A stretch of 64,000 nucleotides of DNA. Source: Carettochelys insculpta. Its lineage: Eukaryota > Chordata > Testudines > Carettochelyidae. The translations under genes were made by a program, and so were the position numbers. The DNA lies in NCBI RefSeq assembly GCF_033958435.1, contig NC_134144.1, forward strand, positions 9,294,010 to 9,358,009, in the 5' to 3' direction. Every line of letters begins with the position of its first letter. The first letter of the stretch is position 1. The notes below the pieces were generated by a model. That model was not told the DNA's origin and made no database searches. It saw nothing but the letters and a program-made list of their open reading frames with translations. Positions 44,396 to 55,231 of the stretch are shown in pieces.

Positions 44396-45946
44396 TTAGT
44401 ATGTTATTGGTACCATAAACAATCACATCCATCTTATCTACAGAGGAGCTGAACTGAAGCCACTTAAGAGTGATCCCATTAACTTCACCCTGCACTGTAT
44501 TTAGTTGAGATGGACCACATTGCTCCAAAGATCTCATGAGGCAAGCTCATGACAAAAGAAGGGCCTCCTTGGCTCTATGCTTTCCTCACCAAAGGCATTG
44601 AATGTTACCGGGTGGTTTCTTCTGCCTCTGTGGACAAGCACCAAGGGTGAAATGTTATGGAATTATAATAGCTTTACTCAGAAACATGTATTGGCCATTC
44701 AAGCATGTCATCCAACTTTCTCTCTTTTTTTTAGTCCTTGACAATGCTCATTTTTAAGGCTGATGCATCTGGACCCAAAAAGTCAGGAAGCTACATAGCA
44801 ACTAACAGTCCAATAACTTCCAGCACACAGAATTTTCAAATCACTTGGGAAGATTCTTCTTGTAAGTTTTGCTGATTTTTATGGTTCCCTGGCTTTCCGC
44901 TTCTTGCCAGTGCTGTTCTTTCTATTAGCACTAAACCGTAACCTGGTACAAAAGTAGGACAGGACAAAAATGGCCTGATGGTTTGTTCCAAGACAGATTT
45001 GTCCTCTTGACAAGGTACATCTCATTGTTATTTTATAGACAACATTTTAGCCAAAGGGAATGTGTTACTTACAATTTGCTCTGCACTGTAATTGCATGAA
45101 CTGTGAACTCATAGGTGGATTATGTAATTCTTTCCTGACAGCCATTGTAACTGAGTAATACGTTTATCCCTCCTAGTCAACCAAGGCTCAAATCTGAGGC
45201 AAAGAGCCAGAATGAAGGATACAAAAAAGATTTTTCCTGCAGAAAATTTAATACACTGTGGGGTGTATCCCTTTCATTTAATCACGCCTGCTTTATTTTG
45301 GATATAAACGACAATTGTTTTCAACAATAAAAGTGTGGGCAGCATGACATTTGTATGGAACACAGGTTAACTGGGGACTAAAACACATGCAGTTCCTTAA
45401 CATGAGCTGCACTTGAGAGGTCTGAATGCTCTGCAAAGGATCATGATTTTTCATCGCAAAAACAGCTCTCCACCCTTGTTCATTAGGAATGCATAGGTGG
45501 GAGAGGTGACTCCCCAGTGGCATGTCCCTGTGTGGCTTGACATGGCAGCTGTTCTCTAGCATCTGCTGAGAGCTGCTTGGCTCTGTGGCGGTCAGCCTCT
45601 TCTCATGGTTCAGCCCACCAGCTGGGTCATGTGCAGTCCCCCCTCTCCTCCTGGAGATAAAGGAAGAGTCAAATAAACCTGAACCAAACAGAACTCTTGA
45701 CTCCAACCAAGTTCACTGCTCCAGACACCACACCCCTTCCCAAGTTCTGCACAGATGTCCTCCTGGTCTTGTGCAGAGTGTTGCTCCCTGAAGGCCAGGC
45801 TTCGAACTCTGTACTCCTCCCCTTTGTGTCAGGGTGTTTTCATGGCACCCTTCCCAGTGCTGGGGAGGAGGGTATCCAGGCTCTCCCTTTCCTCTGCATC
45901 CCAGTACGGGGACCCTATGATAAGGAGCTATGGTCCACTTCCAAAA
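44396..45946. other. No recognised gene
   Basis: Unassigned. The minus frame 45293-45706 (137 codons) and the frames at 45697-45988 overlap each other on opposite strands and have no domain. Confidence 0.45.
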
Positions 45947-46235
45947 GGTATACATACCTACACTAGAAAGTTAGGTCAAATTTATTGAGATTAACTCTTA
46001 GCACCCAATTTTATCCAATGGACGATGCATGTCCCCACTAAACACATTCACTCAAGAGAGTGCGCCTCCAGTAGTCCAGCGACCATCGACTCAGGGATGC
46101 ACTGGGGGTGGCCATTTGAATTCTCAGTTAAGCTCTGTTAGCCAATGGCCAGATGAGATGCCACTTATGCCCTTGTCTATGGCAGAGACCACCGCTGACC
46201 AGGCTGAGAGCAGCTGGAAGCAGCTGGGTTCTTTA
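45947..46235 (-). mobile_element. PIF/Harbinger-type terminal fragment
   Basis: AGGTATACATACCTACACTA and AAGTTAGGTCAAATTTATTG at the left, and AAGAGAGTGCGCCTCCAGTA further in, match the decayed end of a chelonian Harbinger-type element read on the minus strand. No second terminus found. Confidence 0.45.
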
Positions 46236-46249
46236 TTTTGTGTTCAGTT

Positions 46250-46980
46250 TGCGCAGTAACAGGAGGAGTCAGGTTACCACTTAATTACTTTATTTATCTA
46301 ACAAGTTAATCTCTTACTGTTCCAATGTTGCTTTATTTGTTTACCTAGTGAGTTAAGCTCTTGTGGTTACAATTGTTACAAGGTTTATACTTTGATTACA
46401 AATAGCTAGCATACGCTCTAGTTCATAGATCTATATTTGTTACATGTGCACAAAATGAAAAGCAAAAGATAAAATACCTAGCAGGTCTTACTCTCACCCC
46501 TGCATTACCAACGTGGCTTGGCCAGTCTTCTCTCTCAATCCCTTGGAAAGAAGTCCTCTGTCCCTCTTTCTCCAGGAGTTGGGCGTCCCGGGGAGACCCC
46601 CACCCTCCTGTCCAGCAGGAATGATGATTGGAGTTCAAATAGGGGGTCTGCTGGACCCCTCTTTTATACCCATTGGGTCATGTAGGCTTCTTCCTTGTTT
46701 CAATTGAATTAAACTGATGCTGGTTCTCACAGGGAGTTTAAGGGCATAGTTCACACCTGTGAGGTAGACAATTGAGGGCATTTGTTTCTTAATGGTCTGG
46801 AGATTTTCCTCGTGTCTGGGACCCTGTGGGCGAATCAACTGATGGCAATTAGCCAAGGGCAGTCAAGGCCCAGCTGTTAATTAGCCCATTGTTCTTAGCT
46901 TTGCTCTGGAGCTTCAAAGACCATGGCTAAAATAAGCCCATCTGCGCTCTCAGGCATTCCAGGGCTGGGCTATTCCTTTT
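46250..46980 (-). repeat. LTR-like segment
   Basis: On the minus strand ACCCAATGGGTATAAAAGAG gives a CCAAT-like and a TATA box (about 46661-46680), and AATAAA follows about 330 bp downstream (near 46330). That promoter/polyA order is expected of an LTR. The stretch resembles 49330-50060 in style. Termini not found. Confidence 0.35.
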
Positions 46981-47465
46981 AACCCCTTTCGTGCTCTGAA
47001 GCACCTAGGGAAGGCAAGATGGAGTAGAGCAAAAGGTGGGGTTCTGTCTGGCTACAAGCTCCCAGTGCCTGATGGGACACAAACATTGTCACAGGTGGTT
47101 CGTTCTCTATGTGCATAGTCAGTGCAGGGTCACTCCTTCCTCCCTCCCACCTCGGAGCATACTTGCAAACTGCTTCTTCATCCGCCTGGGGCAGGGCAGG
47201 GCAGTGGGGTCAGGGTGGAGGGGCACAGAGGCACACAGTTGGTGCAGTCACCCCTTCCCCCACCCTCACAGCACGGCTGTTCTCCAGGATGACCCCTTCA
47301 AGCCCATCACAAACAGGTCAGCACATCTGGGATCATAATTTCTTAGGAATGAGCAAACAGAGGAGGATTGTCCCAGTGCTGTTAATTATAGAACTTCCCC
47401 CTATTTCATCCAGCTCACGCTATGTGACATCAGTCTTCTCCGAATCACAGAACATGATACGGACC

Positions 47466-47720
47466 AGATGCTTCACGAATCTGGGAAGTTTAGGTTGGAC
47501 ATTAGGAAAAAGTTCCTAACTGTCAGGGTGGTCAAGTACTGGAATAAGTTGCCAAGGGAGGTTGTGGAATCTCCCTCGCTGGAGATATTTAAGAACAGAT
47601 TAGATAGATGTCTATCAGGGATGGTGTCGATAGTGGTCGGCCCTGCCGTCGGTGCAGGGGACTGGACTCGATGGCCTCTTGAGGCCCCTTCCGGTCCTAG
47701 TGTTCTATGATTCTATGAAT
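47466..47720 (+). mobile_element. CR1 LINE 3' end
   Basis: GTTTAGGTTGGACATTAGGA, GGTGGTCAAGTACTGGAATA and CTCGATGGCCTCTTGAGGCC are in CR1 order, ending with the terminal tandem TTCTATGATTCTATGAA. The GTCGATAGTGGTCGG variant suggests a CR1 subfamily distinct from the copies at 40070 and 41728. Confidence 0.9.
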
Positions 47721-48039
47721 GTGGCCAGCCACCTCGACCTTATTGTGGTCTGATTTGTGCTGCAATGAAGCAAGGTCAATTCTTGCTGGCTGGGTGTAGT
47801 AAGGTGTTGTGCCATGGAAGATGGAATAAGGCAGCCCTCCCCAGAAACCCTTTCAGAAGGATTACAGAGTCCCTTGATGAGAGCTTTGAAGAAATGTTCA
47901 CTCCATCTCCAGGCACATTAACAAACAGTTCCAGGGAGCACCTGCTGTCTAGGAGGACAGGATGCCACCGTCTCGCAATTATTCAGGACAGATGAAGAAT
48001 TAAACCCAATTACTTTTAACCACTGTAGCATGATTACAA

Positions 48040-48300
48040 ATGCACAGTCACCTCCTCACCATCAGGCTCTGGCAACAACAGGTCCTGAGAGGGGATTGGC
48101 TCCAAAGTTAGGAAAAGCTCCTGGCTGTTAACGGGAACTGATCCTGCATATGCCTGCTGAGAATTCTCCTCCTCCTCCTTTATAATGTCCTCCATGTTGC
48201 CTAAGGCTGCCTGAAGAGTCGGTTGGGTGGTGTCCATGGACAATTTTGGGATCCTGGTCAGGTGGCACTCTCTCTCCCAGAATCCCATTCAGATGCCAAT
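48040..48300 (-). pseudogene. Possible Harbinger ORF1-like (Myb/SANT) fragment
   Basis: The minus strand reads LFLTLEPIPSQDLLLPEPDG after an acidic run IIKEEEENSQQ. This resembles the acidic linker in chelonian Myb/SANT-like proteins encoded by Harbinger elements. There is no DNA-binding domain in the fragment. The call is from pattern memory and weak. Confidence 0.3.
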
Positions 48301-48312
48301 AGAAGTGATGTA

Positions 48313-48640
48313 AGGGTATGCTGAAGGCACACATGAAAAAATGCAACCTCGGTGTCGACACTTGGGATAACATTGCCCAAGACCGTCCCCATCCATGGGG
48401 GGATGGTGCAGTTTGAGAGGTCCTACCACAGTGCAGATGAGGAGAGGTGGAGAAAGAAGAAAAGAGTCAAAAAGTGCCCCATGACCCTCCGACAGCTACC
48501 AACAACTACCTATTCTGCGATAAGACCGGAAGCTCAAGAATGGAGCTGATCAGCCACCAGTGGACTCACAAATAGGAGGGTGACATGAAGACGTCCTACT
48601 CCTTATCAAGCATCTGCCAAGAGAAAGAGAGAGTGTGTCT
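48313..48640 (+). pseudogene. LINE 3' end fragment
   Basis: GGTATGCTGAAGGCACACAT (MLKAHMKKCNLG), CACTTGGGATAACATTGCCC and the finger remnant FCDKTGSSRMELISHQWTH, followed by GAGGGTGACATGAAGACGTC, match the copy at 36708-37320. 5'-truncated. The finger lost one Cys. Confidence 0.7.
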
Positions 48641-49124
48641 CAGACCTGGAGCAACAGTTTGTCCCTTTGCCTCCTGTTCCGCTTGCCTGAGCGCCTTTAT
48701 TTTCACGCATCACTGCTGGGGGTCCCTGCTGTATTCTATTCTTTTCCTCACCATGCCCTGTACCATTCTGGTATCGATATCAACATTGCTTCTGCTGCTT
48801 TGGAATTCTGCCTTCTCCCCGCATAGCAATCAGATCCAGTATCTCCTGCATGCTCCATGCTGGAGTGTGTTTGTAACCCTGGGAATTCATGGTCGGAAGT
48901 GCTGCCGAGCTTGCCATGCTGACCAAACTTGAAGTGAAATTCATCAGTTCCCGGGGCTTTTCCTGGATACCTAGGAGTGCAGCAGAGTTAGAAGTGCTGG
49001 CTAGAGCGGTCACAAGAACATCACAGTGAACTGTACGGTGGCTGCACTACCTCAGATTTGTCCTTGACTCCTTGGAAGGCTGAATTGAGCATTAAGCCTC
49101 TCATCGAGGTGGAGTACAGAAGGC

Positions 49125-49240
49125 CGTTTTAGAACAGCCTTAAGGCTGGTGTGTTCTCTGTCTTCTGTGGCCTGTGTTAAATGGGGAGGTCAGTCTAGAT
49201 GATCATAATGGTCCCTTCTGGCCTTAAAAATCTATGAAGA
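49125..49240 (+). mobile_element. CR1-like LINE 3' end
   Basis: GGGGAGGTCAGTCTAGATGA, TCATAATGGTCCCTTCTGGC and AAAATCTATGAA match the terminal block of a CR1 subfamily ending in 'ggtcccttctggcctt'. Short. Confidence 0.7.
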
Positions 49241-49329
49241 ATGAGAAAGTTTTAAAATTCCTAAGGAATTCACTTAGGCTCACTGTCTCACTTCAGCTCT
49301 GGGAGGATGCAACTCTAGCACCCAGGAAA

Positions 49330-50060
49330 CAAATCCCCAAAAGGGAACAAACCCCCAGATCTCACTCTCTTTCTGCAAAAGTTTTTTTCACCAACTAAGC
49401 CCTTTATCAATGAAATGGAGAGATGCAGTGTGTTGCCTGCCCCCCACGTAACAATTATTTACACTGGACTTGATCATAAAACAAAAGAGTTTTTATTAAG
49501 CATAAAGAGTAGGATTCAAGTGGTTATAAGTGAGAACAAACTGATTAAGGTATGTTAAGAAATTGAAATGAGAATGTATAGCCAGTTCTAACTCTCCTAA
49601 GGTACTTATCACATGTTGATTCTTACCCTAAAGAGCTGTTCTCATGTCAGGTTAAATATTCAGACCAGAGCCTTCAGCTGTTTATAGACCTTTGTTTCCT
49701 CTTGGGGTTCATCAGGCAGATTCCTAGGCAGACTGAAGTCAAAAATGGATAGCTTTCCATTGCATAAATGGCCTTTTTCATAGGGCAGGAAACCTTTGTT
49801 CTATAACCTCCCCCTTCTCCCACCATGGAAAAACAAACAGCTTTTGGTACCAGATGTATGATCACCTGTCTTTCTAGCACCAACCATCTTCTAGGCTTAC
49901 AAGACAAATAAGGCTATTTGCAAGTCATCAAGTTGATCACCTTGTCATTAGGGTTCTGGGGCAGGAGTAATGGCTCCTGTTAGCACATTTAAACTATAAA
50001 AAGACTTGTGTTTCATATTTCTAACTTCACATAGAAGAATGATATATGTGAAATAGACTA
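49330..50060 (-). repeat. LTR-like interspersed repeat
   Basis: On the minus strand CTTAATAAAAACTC (about 49489-49499) is a polyA-signal-like site. The plus-strand blocks AGGATTCAAGTGGTTATAAG, GAGAACAAACTGATTAAGG and CACATAGAAGAATGATATAT are what I associate with a widespread chelonian LTR-type repeat. Ends not defined. Confidence 0.4.
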
Positions 50061-50739
50061 CACAGATCCAGCAGATTGTAACATTAAAGCTGATAAATTA
50101 TGTGAGGCAGTTTGTCCAATGCACTTTTGAGTTATGCACATGTATATTCACAAGCCAATTTTCATAAAGCATGGGAGAGAACACTGACAAGTAGCACTGG
50201 TGATCGCAAATACAGTGCAAAGGAAGGTCTGAAAGGTTAAAAAAGCCAGGAAACATTTCGAGAAAAAGTTGGGGGGAAAAGGATGGAGGAGAAACCAAAG
50301 TTTTCCCCTTCTTGTTCTTCTAGGTGCTAAACTACAGAAACAAAGGAAAATGAAAGGCATGAAAGTTGGAATATCTGTTTTGGCAGGATCCCTTCAGAGG
50401 GAGAAAGGAAAAAAAGAACAGTAAATAAAGTCTGTCATTAAATAGTCAGCAAGGGCTCGGTTCTGCTTCCAGAAGGCAGCCACATGGCTCTGCCTTTTAT
50501 TATGTGGCATTTACACTTCACAACAAATAAAGCAACTGTCACACACCAGCAAGCTCTTGTAGCAACTTCATAGAACACTGGAGCATGTGACTAGATGGTT
50601 CGCTCGTCTGATGCAGTGCAGCAAATCTCATTTCCAAAGGTGGTTGGCACCTGCTCCTCTCAAGGGAGGATGAGAAAGCCTGATTATTATATATCCCTGC
50701 TGTCAGGGAAAGTTAATGTGAGAGGCTGGCTTGCTCCCC
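50061..50739. other. No recognised gene
   Basis: Unassigned sequence. Minus frames at 50098-50360 are hydrophobic and without a domain. Confidence 0.5.
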
Positions 50740-52560
50740 TGAACTTTTGCGGTTCTCGGTAGTCCGTCATGTCCAACAATGACATCTTGAGCTTGCCCAA
50801 GCTCGTCGGTTGCGGATTCGCATGTGGCTGAGTCGTCCAAACCTTGAACGGCGTGGGTGTTCACAGTAGGGGCAAGGGAATTGCCCTGGCTCAGTTGGTG
50901 CAGCTGCTGCTGTTACATCCCTTCTCACACAAGCAGCAAATCAGGCATACGTGTCCCTACTCTTCAAAGTTGTCATATGCGTGTCGTACAAGAGCCCACC
51001 AGCCTGTTTGGTGTTTTGCATGCTGTTCTAGCTGCTGTGGCTTTAATCCAGCATGAGCAGTGTTGGCCTTCACGCAGTCTTTATACCTCTTGTGAGGCCC
51101 ACCTTGATTCCTTTTGCCCTGGGAGAGCTCACCATAGAGGAGTTGCTTAGGGATTCTTAACTCCTCCATTCGTATGACGTGCCCAATCTAGCGAAGCTGG
51201 CTTACAGAATCATGGCTTCGATGCTCGTGGTTCCTGCTCTGTCAAGAACCTCCAGGTTCATGACTCTGTCCTACCATTGAAAGTGCAGTATTGACCTCAG
51301 GCTGCGTGTGTGGAAGTGCTGCAGCAGTTTTATATGTTTTCTGTACAAGGTCCAGGTTTCACTTCCATACAGGAGACTGGTCAGGACTACAGCCCTGTAC
51401 GCTTTCAGTTTAGTGGACTGTCGGATATTGTGCTGATTCAACACTCGCGCTCTCAGACGTCCAAGTGCCTGGTTGGCCTGGCAGATCCTGGCATTGATTT
51501 CTTTGTCAAGGGAGCCATCACTGGCTATCACGCTGCCAAGGTACTTGAACTTGTCTCCTGTTTTTAACTCTGTTCCTTCACTAGAGAATGAAGGGAGAGA
51601 GCAGATGATCCTGGAGCAGGCTGAAACAGAACCTTGGTCTTTTCTAGGCTGATGGTCCAACCAAAGAGGCGAGTGGCTTCAGCAGACTTGTTGATGATAA
51701 TCTGGAAATGAGATTCCTTGTGTGCCTAAGTGCACAGTCCTCAGCAAAAAAGGCTGCAAGATGAGCCTCTCAAGCAGCTTAGTTTTAGCATTCAAAACAA
51801 TGCAGGTCGAAAAGTGACCCCTCACACCTGTACTTTATGTAGACTCTATGGGCCAGGTCCCTAACTGCGTGGCTGAGGACGCACACAAAAAAAAAAAAAG
51901 GAGGCTGAACAACACTGGGGCCAGCATGCACCCTTGCTTCACACCATTGGACATCTCAAATGGATCTGAGGACTCACCATTTGAAACAACAAAGCCAGTC
52001 ATGTCATCGTGGAACAGGCATATGAGGTTAACAAATCTTCTCAGGCAACTGAATTTTGACAGGATAATCCACATGGCCTCTCTGTTGATGGTGTCAGATG
52101 CCTTGATCAGGTCTATAAAGATGGAGTATAGATCCAATTTCTGCTCTATGCACTTTTCCTGGACCTGAAGAACAGCAAAGATCATGTCAATAGAGCTGCA
52201 GCTTGATGCCTCTGCCTCTGGTACGTTCTCCTCTGAGATGCTGGTGATCAGATGGTTGAGGATGACTCAAGCCAGGATCTTCCCAGCAGTAGAGAGAAGG
52301 GAGATGCCTCGGTAATTTCCACAGTCAGCTTTGTTGCCCTTGTTCTTGAAGGGTGAGATGATTGTGGCATCCCTGAAGTCTTTGGATGTGTCTTCTTCCC
52401 AGATGCTGGTCAAAATGCTGTGAAAGGCTTCAAGTGGCACTAGTCCTTCTGCCTTGAAAATACCCTCCATCCCTGGGGCTTTGCCAAAGCTGGTCTGGCT
52501 GACTGCCTTTTTGACCTCATCCATTGTAGGGGGCAGGTCAAGATCATCCTTCTTTTCACT
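50740..52560 (-). pseudogene. LINE, longest copy, RT through C2H2 finger
   Basis: Reading the minus strand from 52560 down: LPPTMDEVKKAVSQTSFGKA, FRDATIISPFKNKG and YRGISLLSTAGKIL (RT fingers); DLYSIFIDLIKASDTINREA (motif A, with FxDxxKAFD decayed); MSNGVKQGCMLAPVLF (motif B); FFAEDCALRHT at about 51733-51749 (motif C, normally FADD, here first Asp to Glu); DKFKYLGSVIASDGSLDKEI and TLYRKHIKLL (thumb); RIPKQLLYGELSQGKRNQG (C-terminal domain); then a degraded finger and a GACATTGTTGGAC-type tail. Frame breaks separate the blocks. An A-run lies at about 51888-51899. The change at motif C and the frameshifts mean no activity. The 5' end is truncated. Confidence 0.85.
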
Positions 52561-52756
52561 GTTTCAATTGCAGTGATGGTAAAACTATCAGCTGGCCAGT
52601 TTCATTGGGACAAGCAATTTCTGGGACACCTTTTCTAGTCCCCTCCCTCATTTGAGAGTGAGCAATACTGCTCCTAAAAAGGCCTACTCAGACGCCTAGG
52701 GTGTTGCTGAACTCCTCTGGTGTCCCGGGGTCAGAGTCAAACCACCAAAGTCCACA

Positions 52757-52862
52757 GTGAAGTGCTATTTTGAAATGCATTTCTGTGTGTAGCAGCATTA
52801 CTTTGAAAAGAGCTATTCCAGAATAGCTTATATCTAAACAAGGCTATGATGTGGACACACCC
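52757..52862. mobile_element. PIF/Harbinger-type MITE, family B, fragment
   Basis: AAGTGCTATTTTGAAATGCA, TTACTTTGAAAAGAGC and GGCTATGATGTGGACACACC are the right-hand part of the element described at 5191-5516. TTA follows it (52863-52865). Confidence 0.55.
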
Positions 52863-52867
52863 TTAGT

Positions 52868-52932
52868 TCGTAAGATCCCCCAGGACTCCTCATTGTTTTT
52901 GTGAATACAGACTAATCTGGCTACCCCTCTAA
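52868..52932 (+). mobile_element. PLE-derived repeat fragment
   Basis: CAGGACTCCTCATTGTTTTT and TACAGACTAATCTGGCTACC with CCTCTAATA are the end block of the PLE-derived family, as at 44340-44395. It abuts the family B MITE fragment. Confidence 0.55.
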
Positions 52933-53140
52933 TACACTGTCTTCAATTATTTCTGGGATGTTATTTCCATTAAGGTTTACATATTCTGTATCTCAAAAAG
53001 AAAAAAAACAACACATCAAGACTAATAAAGGCAGTGATTTGTGCACACATTAAAGTATTAACAAGTCTTCCAGATACTTGATCATGCTAGGTGTTTGCAA
53101 AGACATATCATTGTGCCCTGCATTTGTTTAGAAATCTTTC

Positions 53141-53260
53141 ATGTTTGCTTGTCCCAATCACAACAACTGCATTTGAACTCTCTTTTTCCTCACTGAATAG
53201 AATTTTGCATTTAGAAAGAAGTCGCCTTGAGCATCTCATGGAGGACTGGAAGTACGGGAC
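53141..53260 (+). pseudogene. Possible hAT transposase C-terminal fragment
   Basis: Within the frame 53091-53393, LLVPITTTAFELSFSSLNRI resembles the dimerisation segment of hAT transposases ('P-TTA--ERSFS-LNRI'), with Arg to Leu in ERSFS. The Glu, Ser, Phe, Ser positions fit. What follows (EDWKYGTHEKPPKRS) does not fit. It may be a decayed copy or a coincidence over 20 residues. Confidence 0.4.
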
Positions 53261-53399
53261 ACATGAGAAGCCACCAAAGAGGAGTGTGTTGCATTCAAGA
53301 AGTTCATCAACAGGGTTGTACAAAGTATCATATGAAACCAAGGCAGATGCAGATGTAGTGCTTCATGCCAAAGCCACTTTGGGACTATTTTAAAACACA

Positions 53400-55085
53400 A
53401 GTTCAATCTCATAAATGGTCATGAAACATTTTTAGTGCTTATTATGGTGCCATACACCCCACCTTTGCCTTCACGACCTTCACCATGCTGTCCTAATTTC
53501 AATTTCGGAAGAAAACGGTGCTTTCACGTAAAAACAACTCTTTCCCTTGAGATGCAGTATTCATCTCAGTGTATTCCATGATAGAAGTGGTTATTTCAGC
53601 TACATGTTTCCCAGTGATTACTGGAAAAGACATCTTTCCCGTTCTTTCTGAACTTATGGTCCATTTGGTAATTACTCTGCATAGTATACAGCCATCTTCT
53701 CCTGACAATCATTCTATGCCATATTCTGAGCTAGTAACCAGCTTTCAAGCACGGAAGCAAATTACTTTGCTGCCTTACTGCAATAGCTTGTCTACTCCTT
53801 TACACAAGCCACCGCTTCCTTCGCAGAATCACTCGTGTCAATTAAACGAACTAGCTGCAACTGACAACTGTGTTTTCAGACACCGATCCGCTCATAACTG
53901 AGGGTGGGATAGGTTCAGAGGGGTTACTTCTGCATGCAGGCAAAGCAGCCCGAAGATCTTGCGTAGCCCTCTTAGATTTATTGAGTATAACTAACTGTGA
54001 GAGTTTGTGCAGTGTATTGAGATACCTCAGGGATTTTCAAGCTGTGGGTCATCGTCCCCAGAGTTGTTACAAACAGCTGTCAGGGAGATGTGATTCCTTA
54101 TTATAAATTGGCAGGATGTCCTGATAAGTTGAGGGAGGGAGTTAGCCAATTCATTCCCCAAAATTGGGGGCGGGGGTATAAATCACAGTTTCACAATATA
54201 AAGAGTGTTCGTTGATGGAAGTCAGTGAAGGTTGCGGAAGAAAACGTTGCCCCCCACATCTCATGAAAATGACAACACTGTGTGTGGAATGAGCTCTAAG
54301 GGTGTGATTTTATCCTCTTGGTGATAAAGGAAATTCTCATAAGATTTATGAGCCAATGGAATAGAGTTTCCCCAGGGAAGTATTATGGAATCCTGCAGGG
54401 ATTATTTTAGTCAAGACCAGGGTAGATAGGAAGGTTGTGAAAGAAGTGTTAAAAGTTGTGTTATTGGCCAACATTACAAGAGATGAAATTCAAACCGAAG
54501 GTATTGTCCATTGGAAAGAACGTCTTAAACTACTCACGCGCTCAAATGAAATCTAAATTTGTTGGCAGCTGTCACAAAACACACCTGTGGTCAGCTTTCT
54601 GAAGAGCTTTCATGCCTGACCAGCAGTGGTCAAAGAAGTAGTTATTTGGATTTAATACGAATATGGGAAACTATTACCATGCCACCCCATCTGTCAGATT
54701 CACCTCCTCACCTTCCATATTACATTCCATTTTAGTCACCTTATCTAAGGAAGGAGATAAGCATAACTAGAAAAGCCGCAGAGATTATTCATGCAAATGA
54801 TTTGCTCCCTGGGAAATGTTTCCTTACGAAGCTGGAACTATTTAGTTTGATGAAGAGGAAAAATGAAGAGCAGAGAACAACAAATGATTTGGAACCAGTT
54901 CTCGTGCAGTACTATTTACCTCCCACAACACGACAAGCCAAAAGGGATCCCATGCAGGGAATATATTTGTCAGAGATAAAATGGAACATCATTTTCACCT
55001 AGTGCGTAATTAATTGGTATCTTGATGCTGCAGGAGTGAGGGAAACAGTTTAGGAAAATTCAAGTGGGGACTAGCGAGTCACGTA
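53400..55085. other. No recognised gene
   Basis: Unassigned. GATA-type sites face each other at about 54740-54762 (CTTATCTAAGG and GGAGATAAGC), with an ATGCAAAT octamer at about 54793-54800. No domain in open frames. Confidence 0.4.
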
Positions 55086-55231
55086 CAGCGTTTCTTAAAC
55101 TGTGGCCTGTAAACACCAAATGATATTTTTTATGGGGAACACCAACAAAAGTTTTCTTAAAAAAAATTGTCGGACCCCCTGCAAGAAAACCCCCACCCCA
55201 AACAGCAGCTCACAAAGTTTAAGAAACACTG
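55086..55231. mobile_element. hAT-type MITE
   Basis: The termini CAGCGTTTCTTAAACTGTGG and the inverse GTTTAAGAAACACTG are near-perfect. Possible 8-bp flanks GTCACGTA and GTCATATG match at only 5 of 8. The interior has CAACAAAAGTTTTCTTAAAA. Non-coding, old. Confidence 0.55.
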
